Source: Chloroflexota bacterium
Lineage (GTDB): Bacteria; Chloroflexota; Dehalococcoidia; SM23-28-2; RBG-16-64-32
Assembly (NCBI GenBank): GCA_005880075.1
Contig: VBJT01000132.1
Location: 1 to 19,390, forward strand
Direction: 5' to 3'
Length of the DNA: 19,390 nucleotides
This document shows, in pieces, positions 1 through 7,277 of this stretch. The translations under genes were made by a program, and so were the position numbers. A model generated the notes under the pieces. The model had not been told where the DNA came from, made no database searches, and was given only the letters and a program-made list of their open reading frames with translations. Every line of letters starts with the position of its first letter. Position 1 is the stretch's first letter.

Positions 1-600
1 GGCCCGCTCCGAGAACATCTGCCACGGGCATTCGTGGACCAATACTTGTTTGGGCCGGGCGAGCGGGTTGTTTTGGAAGGAACGATGGAGCGGGTATGGC
101 GGCGGGGCCGCTGGTTGTGGCCGTTCTTCTGGGTTGCGTCCTGGTCGGAAATGCTGTTTCCAGAATCCGGCGCGGACGTGCCGGTGACCGTCGACATCCG
201 GGCGGCGAAAGAGCGGGCGCAATGCCACGTCTGGCGGCGCGATTTCCGCTTCCCGTCCGGGCGGAGGCGTCGCTTCACGAGTCGGATGGAGTATGACGAG
301 CGACTGCGCCGGGTAATCGAGCTCATTGGCCCAGCAGGGACTCTGGCGATTGACTGGGACATGACATTCGAGCCGCCTTCCATGCTGCGTCTTGATGCAG
401 CCGGCTGGGTGCTAAGACTCGGGCCATGGCGGCTCCACTTGCCCGAGTGGCTCCTCGGAAGCGGGCGGGCGATTGAGACGGCGGACCTGTCGCGTCCCGG
501 CAACATTCGGATTCAGTTCACGGTGTCGCATCCGTTGCTGGGCGATGTCTTCGGATATGCCGGGGAGTTCCTCTTGCGGCGGCACCGACTGAGCGGTTAG
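1..600 (+). CDS. DUF4166-like protein, 5' end outside the window
   Basis: The frame is open from the first base to a TAG at 598-600. The only start-like codon near the edge is GTG at 34, which has no Shine-Dalgarno upstream, so I read the gene as entering from the left. The visible product is about 199 residues and soluble, rich in Trp and Arg. Counting from the GTG, it has WPFFWVASW (about 29-37), a VPVTVDI segment, HVWRRDF, and a C-terminal SHPLLGDVFGY stretch. This pattern matches my recollection of the DUF4166 family, a domain of unknown function sometimes fused to or placed beside dehydrogenase/epimerase-type proteins. No catalytic motif can be named and the function is unknown. The family call is from recognition, not a search. 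The gene is separated from mfd by a 199-base gap with its own promoter signals, so it is probably not part of the mfd transcription unit. Confidence 0.7.
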   Translation, partial: GPLREHLPRAFVDQYLFGPGERVVLEGTMERVWRRGRWLWPFFWVASWSEMLFPESGADVPVTVDIRAAKERAQCHVWRRDFRFPSGRRRRFTSRMEYDERLRRVIELIGPAGTLAIDWDMTFEPPSMLRLDAAGWVLRLGPWRLHLPEWLLGSGRAIETADLSRPGNIRIQFTVSHPLLGDVFGYAGEFLLRRHRLSG

Positions 601-679
601 CCCACAAGTGCAGTCATTATGAACGATCTGATCTCGTGGCCCGCGTTCGCTCTTTACTTGCGCGACGCCGCGGGGTTAT

Positions 680-750
680 GCGGCGGTTGGCGCGCATTTT
701 TGACCCGGAGAATAATCCTACCCGACTTCCTCTCGTCCATCTGATAAAAT
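680..750 (+). promoter_or_regulatory. Intergenic region with candidate mfd promoter
   Basis: The gap 601-799 holds a GC stem (CGCCGC 666-671 with GCGGCG 680-685) followed at 697-701 by TTTTT, a weak terminator candidate for the upstream gene. An extended -10 sequence TG-A-TAAAAT lies at 742-750, with a poor -35 (CCGACT, 722-727) 17 bp upstream. Transcription would start near 757, immediately before the hairpin at 760-786. Confidence 0.4.
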
Positions 751-759
751 CGTTCGCGG

Positions 760-786
760 AAGGGCCCCGACGCGGTCGGGGCCCTT
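760..786 (+). promoter_or_regulatory. Perfect 12-bp hairpin in the mfd 5' leader
   Basis: AAGGGCCCCGAC (760-771) is exactly complementary to GTCGGGGCCCTT (775-786), leaving a 3-base loop GCG. No T-run follows, because the next bases are AAAGG, the probable mfd ribosome-binding site. It is therefore more likely a 5' UTR structure (mRNA stability, or accessibility of the ribosome site) than a simple intrinsic terminator. It could also serve as a terminator for the upstream gene. Confidence 0.6.
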
Positions 787-799
787 AAAGGCGTTGTGC

Positions 800-3700
800 A
801 TGGAACGGATTGATCTCTCAGACATCCTCCCGCGGCTGCGGCAAATGCCGTCGTTTGAGCGCGTCCAGGCGGCGCTGCATGCGGGCCGGCCGTCGATACT
901 CGGCGTGGGCGATGCGGCCAAGCCCGCTGCCCTGGCAGCGTTAGCGGGCGAGCGGGAAGGTCCTGTCCTGATCATCACCACGCGATCGGACCGTGCCGAA
1001 GCGCTGGCGGAAGAGTTGTCGGCCTGGCTTGGGGCAGATGCCGAGGTCATGCTCTACCCTGAGCGGGACGCGCTCCCGTATGAGCGGCTGGCCGCGGCGC
1101 CGGATATCGTCCGCGACCGCCTGCGAGCAGCGTCCGCCTTGAGCGCGGGCGAGCGGATCATCCTCGTCGCCAGCGCGCTGGCGATCGCGCAGCGAACGCT
1201 GTCGCCGGGCGAGCTGGGCGGCGGCGTCCGGCGCCTGCGCAAGCGCGAGCGGCTCGAGATTGATGCGTTCCTAAGCGAACTTGCGGCGCTTGGCTACGGC
1301 ATCGAGGCTGTGGTCGTGGAAGGGGGGCAGGCCAGCCGTCGCGGCGGCATCGTCGACGTCTTTCCGCCCGGCGCCGAACTGCCGGTGCGCATCGAGCTGC
1401 TCGGCCGCGAGATCGAGAGCCTGCGAGCGTTTGATCCGGCCACGCAAAGATCGGTCGGCCCGGTCGAGGCGGTAGAAATCGGTCCGGCGCGCGAGTTGGT
1501 CGCGCCCGATCTATCGCCTCTGCGTAATCTAGATTTCGCACGCTGCACGTCCGCGGCAAGGGAGCGGTTTGAGGAAGAGGTAGCCAATCTCGAGGCCGGC
1601 GCTGCGTTTGAGGGCGGAGACTTTTACGTGCCGCTATTGGCACAGGCGACGCTTCTGGACCACCTGCCCGACGACGCGCTGCTGGTCGTCGATGAACGCT
1701 CGGACATCGCGACGGTGCTCGATGAGGCTCACGAGGAGGCGGAGGCCGCGCGCCGGGAGCTAGAGGAGCAAGGAGAGGTGCCGCGTGGCCTGCCATCCGC
1801 TCTCGAGCGCTGGCCCGCTGTCGAGGAGCGACTGGCCAGCCGGCCGGGCGTGCTCACGCTGTCGCGCTGGGCGACGGAGGAAGCGGCACAGGAAGCGGCG
1901 GATGTCGTCCGGCTGCCGTTCGCCGCTCAGCGTGTGTACGGCGGCCAGCTAAGGAAGCTGGTGCTGGAGTCGATCGAAGAGACACGGGCCGGTCATCACC
2001 TGATCCTCATTTCGCAGCAGGCTCAGCGACTCTCCGAGTTGTTCGCAGAAGAAGACACGCCGGCCGCTGTAGGTGCGAGGGCCGCTGAGCCGCTGCCGCG
2101 GCTGACACTGCTGCAGGGCTCGCTCGCTGAAGGTTGGCGGTTCAGCGAGGACGGCCTCGAGCTGGGGATCGTCACGGACACCGAGGTGTTCGGGTTCGCG
2201 AAACAAAGGCGGGCGACACCGAGGCGGTCAGTCAACCGCGAGGCGTTCCTCGCGGAACTGACGCCCGGCGCGTACGTCGTGCACATCGACCACGGGATCG
2301 CACGGTTCTCGGGCGTCGTGCGAATGTCGGTCGACGGCCATGAGCGCGAGTACCTGGAGCTGCAATACGCCGAGAAGGACAAGCTATTCGTCCCGACGGA
2401 CCAGCTCGACCGCGTCAGCCGCTACATCGGTCCGTCTGATCGCCAGCCGCATCTTACCCGGCTGGCAAGCGGGGAGTGGCAGCGGGCGAAGGCGCGAGTG
2501 CGGAAGGCCGTGCAGGCCCTCGCCAAGGATCTGCTGGCGCTTTACGCCGCACGCGAGGTGGTCCGTGGTCACTCATATTCCGCGGACTCGCCGTGGCAGA
2601 TGGAGCTGGAGGCCTCGTTTCCTTATGTCGAAACGCCCGACCAAATGGCGGCCATCGCGGCGGTCAAGGAGGACATGGAGGCGGCGCGGCCGATGGACCG
2701 CCTAGTCTGCGGAGACGTCGGGTACGGCAAGACGGAAGTCGCGGTGCGGGCGGCATTCAAGACCGTGATGGAGGGCAGGCAGGTCGGCGTGCTCGTTCCG
2801 ACGACGGTGCTGGCCCAGCAGCATTACCAGACGTTCCGCGAGCGGCTGGCGGCGTTCCCGGTGCGGGTGGAGATGCTCTCGCGCTTCCGGTCGGACGTGG
2901 AACAGCGGCAGGTGACCGAGGAGCTGGCGGCCGGGACGATCGATATCGTCATCGGCACGCACCGGCTGCTCCAGAAGGACGTAAGCTTCAAGGACCTCGG
3001 ACTGGTCGTGATCGATGAGGAGCAGCGGTTCGGCGTGGCGCACAAGGAGCACCTGAAGAAGATGCGCCGCGAGGTCGACGTTCTAACCCTTTCGGCCACG
3101 CCAATCCCGCGCACCCTTTACATGGCGCTTGGCGCGCTGCGCGACATGTCGACGATGGAAACGCCGCCGGAGGAGCGCCTTCCGATCAAGACCTACGTCT
3201 CGGAGTTCGATGAACGCTTGGTGCGGGAAACAGTCGTGCGAGAAATCGAGCGGGGAGGGCAGGTGTACTTCGTCCACAACCGGGTACACAACATCGATAT
3301 GGTCGCCGGGAAGCTCCAGGACACCGTGCCAGAGGCGAGGATCAGCGTCGGGCACGGGCAGATGGACGAACACGAGCTGGAGCAAGTGATGCGCGAGTTC
3401 GTGGGCGGAGCTACGGACGTGCTCGTCTGCACAACGATCATCGAGTCCGGGCTGGACATTCCGAACGTGAATACGATCATCATCAACCAGGCGGACAAGC
3501 TTGGCCTGGGGCAACTGTACCAGCTGCGCGGCCGCGTCGGGCGCGGGGCGCACCGCGCTTATGCGTATCTCTTCTACGACCGCAAGGCGAGGCTAACGGA
3601 CACCGCCCGCCAGCGCTTGCAGACGATCTTCGAGGCAACTGAGCTGGGAGCAGGATTCCAAATTGCGCTCAGGGACCTGGAGATCCGCGGCGCCGGCAAC

Positions 3701-4267
3701 CTGCTGGGAGCCGAACAGAGCGGATTCATGGCAGCTGTCGGTTTCGATCTTTACGTGAAGCTGCTGTCCGGCGCGGTCGAGCAACTGCGGGCCGCGATGC
3801 ACGGGGAACCGCCGGCGCCGGAAGCAGAAGGAACGCCGCTAACCATCGACCTTCCGCTGTCGGCGCACCTGCCGCCCGCCTATGTTCCCGACCTGAACGT
3901 CCGACTCGCGCTCTACCAACGCTTGAGCGCGGCCGGCGAGCCGAGGGCAGTGGCCGCGATCGGCCAGGAGATGGTCGACCGCTTCGGTGAACCGCCGGCG
4001 GCGGCGCGCAACCTGCTGTACGTTATCTCGCTGCGGTCCCTGGCCGCCCAGGTGGAGGCGCAGTCGATCACGACGGAGGACGGGGTGGCTGTCGTGCGGA
4101 TGAAGGAAGGGGAAGCGCTGGCCCGCGAGGCGCTCGAGGGGGTCGTCGCGAAGGGGGTGCAAGTTGGGCGCAACAGCCTGCGCGTCGAGCTGGACGGGAG
4201 CTGGCGGGAGCGACTGCGCCGAACGCTGGAGCAGGTAGCGGCGGTGAGAGACACTGATGGGGAGTGA
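800..4267 (+). CDS. mfd: Transcription-repair coupling factor
   Basis: Mfd is a cytoplasmic ATP-dependent DNA translocase. It displaces RNA polymerase stalled at lesions and recruits UvrA for strand-specific repair. The product is 1,155 residues, the usual family length. From N to C it has UvrB-like domains (about 1-350), the RNA polymerase-interacting CarD-like domain beginning near residue 488 (PGAYVVHIDHG), Walker A GDVGYGKT at 638-645, a DEEQ box at 739-742, the LRGRVGR helicase motif at 909-915, and the C-terminal TRCF domain (about 1000-1140). All landmarks are intact. I chose ATG 800 because AAAGG (787-791) sits 8 bases before it. A TTG at 794 in the same frame would add two residues and is less likely. 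Its neighbours have no obvious functional link. Codon use is strongly GC-rich, as expected for a backbone gene. Confidence 0.97.
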   Translation: MERIDLSDILPRLRQMPSFERVQAALHAGRPSILGVGDAAKPAALAALAGEREGPVLIITTRSDRAEALAEELSAWLGADAEVMLYPERDALPYERLAAAPDIVRDRLRAASALSAGERIILVASALAIAQRTLSPGELGGGVRRLRKRERLEIDAFLSELAALGYGIEAVVVEGGQASRRGGIVDVFPPGAELPVRIELLGREIESLRAFDPATQRSVGPVEAVEIGPARELVAPDLSPLRNLDFARCTSAARERFEEEVANLEAGAAFEGGDFYVPLLAQATLLDHLPDDALLVVDERSDIATVLDEAHEEAEAARRELEEQGEVPRGLPSALERWPAVEERLASRPGVLTLSRWATEEAAQEAADVVRLPFAAQRVYGGQLRKLVLESIEETRAGHHLILISQQAQRLSELFAEEDTPAAVGARAAEPLPRLTLLQGSLAEGWRFSEDGLELGIVTDTEVFGFAKQRRATPRRSVNREAFLAELTPGAYVVHIDHGIARFSGVVRMSVDGHEREYLELQYAEKDKLFVPTDQLDRVSRYIGPSDRQPHLTRLASGEWQRAKARVRKAVQALAKDLLALYAAREVVRGHSYSADSPWQMELEASFPYVETPDQMAAIAAVKEDMEAARPMDRLVCGDVGYGKTEVAVRAAFKTVMEGRQVGVLVPTTVLAQQHYQTFRERLAAFPVRVEMLSRFRSDVEQRQVTEELAAGTIDIVIGTHRLLQKDVSFKDLGLVVIDEEQRFGVAHKEHLKKMRREVDVLTLSATPIPRTLYMALGALRDMSTMETPPEERLPIKTYVSEFDERLVRETVVREIERGGQVYFVHNRVHNIDMVAGKLQDTVPEARISVGHGQMDEHELEQVMREFVGGATDVLVCTTIIESGLDIPNVNTIIINQADKLGLGQLYQLRGRVGRGAHRAYAYLFYDRKARLTDTARQRLQTIFEATELGAGFQIALRDLEIRGAGNLLGAEQSGFMAAVGFDLYVKLLSGAVEQLRAAMHGEPPAPEAEGTPLTIDLPLSAHLPPAYVPDLNVRLALYQRLSAAGEPRAVAAIGQEMVDRFGEPPAAARNLLYVISLRSLAAQVEAQSITTEDGVAVVRMKEGEALAREALEGVVAKGVQVGRNSLRVELDGSWRERLRRTLEQVAAVRDTDGE

Positions 4268-4290
4268 GGGGCAACGAGAGGCGCTGGGCA

Positions 4291-4329
4291 ACCACCTTAA
4301 TCCACGATCTCGGGATATCGTTTGGTGGT
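4291..4329 (+). terminator. Compound hairpin after mfd, possible terminator
   Basis: ACCACC (4291-4296) pairs with GGTGGT (4324-4329), and inside it ACGAT (4304-4308) pairs with ATCGT (4317-4321) around an 8-base loop. It starts 24 bases after the mfd stop. There is no clear U-run, so termination is only a guess. Confidence 0.3.
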
Positions 4330-4344
4330 AGCCGGTAGGCACGG

Positions 4345-4373
4345 TTGACAGCGTTTTGAGGGCCGTCTAGTCT
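4345..4373 (+). promoter_or_regulatory. Candidate sigma-70 type promoter
   Basis: TTGACA at 4345-4350 is a perfect -35 hexamer. A 17-base spacer leads to TAGTCT at 4368-4373, a weak -10. Transcription would begin near 4380, almost at the GTG at 4382, so translation from that codon would be nearly leaderless. Use of ATG 4409 would give a short leader. Confidence 0.45.
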
Positions 4374-4381
4374 ATTCGCAC

Positions 4382-5005
4382 GTGAAGCAATTCCCCCGGG
4401 TCCGGACGATGGACCGATTGCCGGACCGGGCGACTGACGTAGTTACCGGGACGATTAGCCGTTTCGACACCGTCTATGCGCTGTCGATCGTGTTCGCGCT
4501 GACGCTTACCCTTTTTCTCGCCGTAGAGCCAACGCAGAACTGGATCCTGCTGCTGCTTTGCGGACTCGTTACGATCGGGACTGACCACGTCGTCCGGACG
4601 CATCCCAAGGCGCGCTTCCAGCGGCTGGACGACACGGCGCTTTACCTGTTTGTGCCGGTTCTCTTTACGCTTGGTCTCGGGCTGTTCCTGGAAGAAGTCG
4701 CGGAGGGGCACTGGACGATCGGGGCGGGCCTTCTTTCGGGCGTGCCGTTCTGGGCGATCCTTCGGGCCGAATACGAGTCGGTCGACCGCGACTCCCCGAG
4801 CTATCAGAAGACGCGGCTGATCTTGAACCTGGCGACCTACGTCATCGCCCACCGCGTCGTTCACGGCCGGGATTGTGAGCTTCATGCTGGCCATCGAAGT
4901 GCTGCGGGAGGAGGCGATGGACACGTATCGCACGCTGGTATACGCGCTGGCGATTGGCGTGCTGCTGGGAGAGACGGCGTGGACGACGCATTTCCTGCCG
5001 CTTGA
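4382..5005 (+). CDS. Multi-pass membrane protein, N-terminal part (frameshifted)
   Basis: This is an uncharacterised integral membrane protein. Up to about residue 156 the frame codes for five hydrophobic segments (roughly residues 32-48, 54-71, 88-105, 114-131 and 145-156). It then degenerates into a Gly/His/Arg-rich tail typical of an out-of-frame read. Removing one C from the CCC at 4848-4850 joins this frame to the one ending at 5168 and restores a continuous helix (LATYVIA followed by TASFTAGIVSF). The restored protein would be 261 residues with about nine membrane segments. Start choice is uncertain: GTG 4382 or ATG 4409, both with poor ribosome sites. It may belong to a Chloroflexota-type family of unknown function, but I cannot name it safely. 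The residues shown after about 4850 are probably not part of any real product. Confidence 0.6.
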   Translation: MKQFPRVRTMDRLPDRATDVVTGTISRFDTVYALSIVFALTLTLFLAVEPTQNWILLLLCGLVTIGTDHVVRTHPKARFQRLDDTALYLFVPVLFTLGLGLFLEEVAEGHWTIGAGLLSGVPFWAILRAEYESVDRDSPSYQKTRLILNLATYVIAHRVVHGRDCELHAGHRSAAGGGDGHVSHAGIRAGDWRAAGRDGVDDAFPAA

Positions 5006-5168
5006 GGGAAGCTCGGCCGCGGTATTCTTGCTGCTCGCTCTCTACCTCATGACGGGAATGATGCATAACTACCTGGCGGAGCGGCTCAGCCTGCGGACGG
5101 CCAGCGAGTTCACGGTTGTTGCGCTGGGCGGGCTGCTGGCCGTTACGGTTTCGCACTCGTACCTCTAG
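4851..5168 (+). CDS. Multi-pass membrane protein, C-terminal part (frameshifted)
   Basis: This is the continuation of the gene starting at 4382, in the next frame. It contributes the end of one helix (TAGIVSFMLAIEVL), then three further hydrophobic segments (VYALAIGVLLGE, AAVFLLLALYLMTGMM, VVALGGLLAVTVS), and ends with TAG at 5166-5168. As an independent gene it would have to begin at GTG 4875, in the middle of a helix and without a ribosome site, which argues against it being a separate protein. Codon use and hydrophobicity are clearly those of real coding sequence, so the damage is recent or is a sequencing error. Confidence 0.55.
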   Translation, partial: TASFTAGIVSFMLAIEVLREEAMDTYRTLVYALAIGVLLGETAWTTHFLPLEGSSAAVFLLLALYLMTGMMHNYLAERLSLRTASEFTVVALGGLLAVTVSHSYL

Positions 5169-5188
5169 CATCGGGCGCGCTTCCGTTC

Positions 5189-5217
5189 TTGTAGGGGATG
5201 GAGGCGAATGCTAGCAT
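5189..5217 (+). promoter_or_regulatory. Promoter of tRNA-Pro
   Basis: TTGTAG (5189-5194) and TAGCAT (5212-5217) are spaced by exactly 17 bases, and the -10 is preceded by TG-C (5209-5211), giving an extended -10. The expected transcription start is only a few bases upstream of the mature tRNA 5' end at 5227. Confidence 0.45.
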
Positions 5218-5226
5218 GGGCTTCGT

Positions 5227-5303
<77 letters not shown>

Positions 5304-5639
5304 GCAGTCATTCTCTGGCGGTATCTGGCAGTACGCGCATTTCACAATCACACCGTTATCTCTTAATCGCTTCACGCTGCTGACAGATCCCATTTCTTCG
5401 ACGGCGCAACGCGCGGGGGCGTAATCACGGGCGTCGAAGCGGTGCAATGCGGAAACGATGCTCTACCTACGAACAGGATTCTGTAGCCTTTGCCTGCCGG
5501 CCCCGCCAGCGACGTAATCCGCCGCTTTCCGACGGGTTGGATCGCGCCACTCAACAGGAAGATCCGAAGGCCATTCAGCGCAAGCGAAGTCAGGTGTCGG
5601 CTGTTGGCAAAGCCCGAATAATGCGCTGCGAAAGGATGG
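5304..5639. other. Non-coding stretch after tRNA-Pro, nothing recognised
   Basis: About 340 bases without a convincing gene. Small open frames exist on both strands, but their translations are Arg/Pro/Ser-rich without domains or ribosome sites. I saw no repeat of the tRNA 3' end, no integrase remnant and no clear terminator. The leader described at 5640-5798 follows directly. Confidence 0.5.
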
Positions 5640-5798
5640 ACCGGCGCCTGAACGACCCTCATAAAGAATTCGCAAAGCCAGCATAAGACGTGCCCGTCGT
5701 AATAGTCTCACCGCTTGACGGAATTCTCTCGCCCGGATGAGATTGATTGCGCTTTGGAGAAACCTATCTCAACGATCGGAGCGGGAACAGACGGGTCA
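5640..5798 (+). promoter_or_regulatory. Leader/promoter element A upstream of ugd (copy of 13071-13250)
   Basis: This region shares ordered sequence blocks with the region before the glycosyltransferase at 13251. The blocks are ACCGGCGC (5640-5647), AATTCGCAAA (5667-5676), TTGACGGA (5715-5722), TGAGATTGA (5738-5746), GCTT (5751) and ATCTC (5766-5770). Distances to the start codon are 132 for AATTCGCAAA and 61 for TGAGATTGA, the same as in the other copy. TTGACG could act as a -35 with TGAGAT (5738-5743) 17 bases later as a weak -10. The fixed spacing supports ATG 5799 as the ugd start and makes TTG 5715 part of the regulatory element instead. Confidence 0.6.
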
Positions 5799-7232
5799 AT
5801 GCACCAAGTTAACGGGCACCGCCTGAACACGGTATTTCGCAAACCAGGTGCGCACGATCGGAAGGATCGAGCGCGTATTTGTGTCGTCGGAGCCGGGTAC
5901 GTCGGCTTGGTGACGGCAGTCTGCCTGGCTCAGTTGGGTCACGCGGTCGTTTGCATCGAGACGGACCGGCCACGGCTGGCAGCCCTTCGTCGTGGCAGAG
6001 TTCCTTTTCGCGAGCCCGGGCTGAGCGAGCTGATGGCTGAAACCGTCGCCTCGGGTGCCCTCGAGTTTACCGACAAATTCATGGACGTCATTCCTCAGGC
6101 GCAATTCGCGTTTATCGCTGTTCATACGCCCCCTACCCCCAGTGGCAGTGCCGACACGAGCTTCGTCTTCAGCGCAACGCGCTCCGTTTTGCGATCGGCC
6201 TCGCCCGGACTAATCATCATCGTTAAGAGCACGGTTCCCCCAGGCACGGCGGACACGATGGCGGGAATGGCCGCAGCCAGCGGAGAGAACGTTGAAGTCA
6301 TCTCTAATCCCGAGTTCTTGCGGGAAGGCTCTGCCTGCAAAGATTTTTTTCGCCCGGACCGAATCGTTATCGGCGCCGCTAGCGCACAGGCTAGCAGGAG
6401 CGTAGCGGCGCTCTATAAGGGAATCGATGCGCCCGTGGTGATCTGTGGTCGCCGGTCGGCAGAGTTCGCGAAGTATGCGTCGAATGCCCTGCTGGCCGCT
6501 CGTCTGTCGCTTGTGAATGAATTAGCTTCCATCTGTGAATGTGTAGGCGCCGACATAGACGAGGTGGTGGAAGCAGTGGCGCTGGACCGCCGCATCGGTG
6601 GCGAATTCCTGGAAGCCGGGCTCGGTTGGGGAGGCTCCTGCTTCCCCAAGGATCTCGCGGCGCTCATTTACACGGCCCAGAAACATAATTTGCTACCACT
6701 GGTCCTGAACTCCGCACGCGCCGCCAACGAAGCCCAACACGAACGGACCGTAAAACGTCTAAACGCTGCGCTCCCCCAGGTCGAAGATGCGACAATCGGC
6801 ATTCTCGGTCTAGCCTTCAAACCGGGTACTGATGATATTCGAGGGTCGCCTTCGATTGATATCATCCGCCGCCTAACCAACGAGTATGATTTTGCGATTC
6901 GCGCGCACGATCCGCTCGCAATGGGTGGCGCCCGTAAAGTATTGCCGGATATTCGATATTGCCCGAATGCTTATGAGGTCGCTGCTGGATGCGATGCACT
7001 GGTGCTGGCGACTAAATGGCCTGAATACCTGGAGCTCGACTGGGCGTTGGTCCGCTCACAGATGCGAGGAAACATTGTACTGGACGGGCGAAACGCCCTG
7101 GACGGCAGTTCCCTCAGGCGCATCGGCTTTGCATACCTGTCGTTTGGGCGCTGCGTCGATGGCTTGCCGTTTACTGAAGCGGTCGATGCGAAGGCAAACA
7201 CGAGCCTGATAGCCGAAATGGCCGCCTCATGA
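5799..7232 (+). CDS. ugd: UDP-glucose 6-dehydrogenase
   Basis: This cytoplasmic enzyme oxidises UDP-glucose to UDP-glucuronate with two NAD+, feeding acidic or epimerised sugars into surface glycans. The product is 477 residues, slightly longer than the usual 430-450 because about 25 residues precede the Rossmann fold. It has the N-terminal NAD motif GAGYVGL (31-37), an SNPEFLREG stretch, the central dimer helix KYASNALLAARLSLVNEL, and GWGGSCFPKD with the catalytic Cys at residue 281. The C-terminal UDP-binding region contains GLAFKPGTDDIRGSPS. All active-site landmarks are present. The frame could begin at TTG 5715 (505 residues), but that codon lies inside a duplicated leader motif. An exporter gene follows after 45 bases. 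A GDP-mannose dehydrogenase is less likely; substrate is inferred from family pattern only. Confidence 0.92.
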   Translation: MHQVNGHRLNTVFRKPGAHDRKDRARICVVGAGYVGLVTAVCLAQLGHAVVCIETDRPRLAALRRGRVPFREPGLSELMAETVASGALEFTDKFMDVIPQAQFAFIAVHTPPTPSGSADTSFVFSATRSVLRSASPGLIIIVKSTVPPGTADTMAGMAAASGENVEVISNPEFLREGSACKDFFRPDRIVIGAASAQASRSVAALYKGIDAPVVICGRRSAEFAKYASNALLAARLSLVNELASICECVGADIDEVVEAVALDRRIGGEFLEAGLGWGGSCFPKDLAALIYTAQKHNLLPLVLNSARAANEAQHERTVKRLNAALPQVEDATIGILGLAFKPGTDDIRGSPSIDIIRRLTNEYDFAIRAHDPLAMGGARKVLPDIRYCPNAYEVAAGCDALVLATKWPEYLELDWALVRSQMRGNIVLDGRNALDGSSLRRIGFAYLSFGRCVDGLPFTEAVDAKANTSLIAEMAAS

Positions 7233-7277
7233 TTGTTCTAGACGAGAAGCAATTCGTCCGCTTCGATTGGGGTCGAG

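Noticed and set aside
3083..3553. Minus-strand frame of 156 codons inside mfd
   Set aside because: It is a shadow of the conserved helicase-coding sequence, a common effect in GC-rich genes.
4323..4338. ops/JUMPstart-like GGTGGTAGCC sequence
   Set aside because: It matches only loosely, lies before a membrane protein gene and not the glycan operon, and falls inside the post-mfd hairpin.
5372..5711. Two minus-strand frames and one plus-strand frame between tRNA-Pro and ugd
   Set aside because: The translations lack domains and coding bias, and overlap the leader element; no ribosome sites were found.
5715..5798. TTG 5715 as the ugd start
   Set aside because: There is no ribosome site, the extra 28 residues are not family-like, and TTGACGGA belongs to the duplicated leader.
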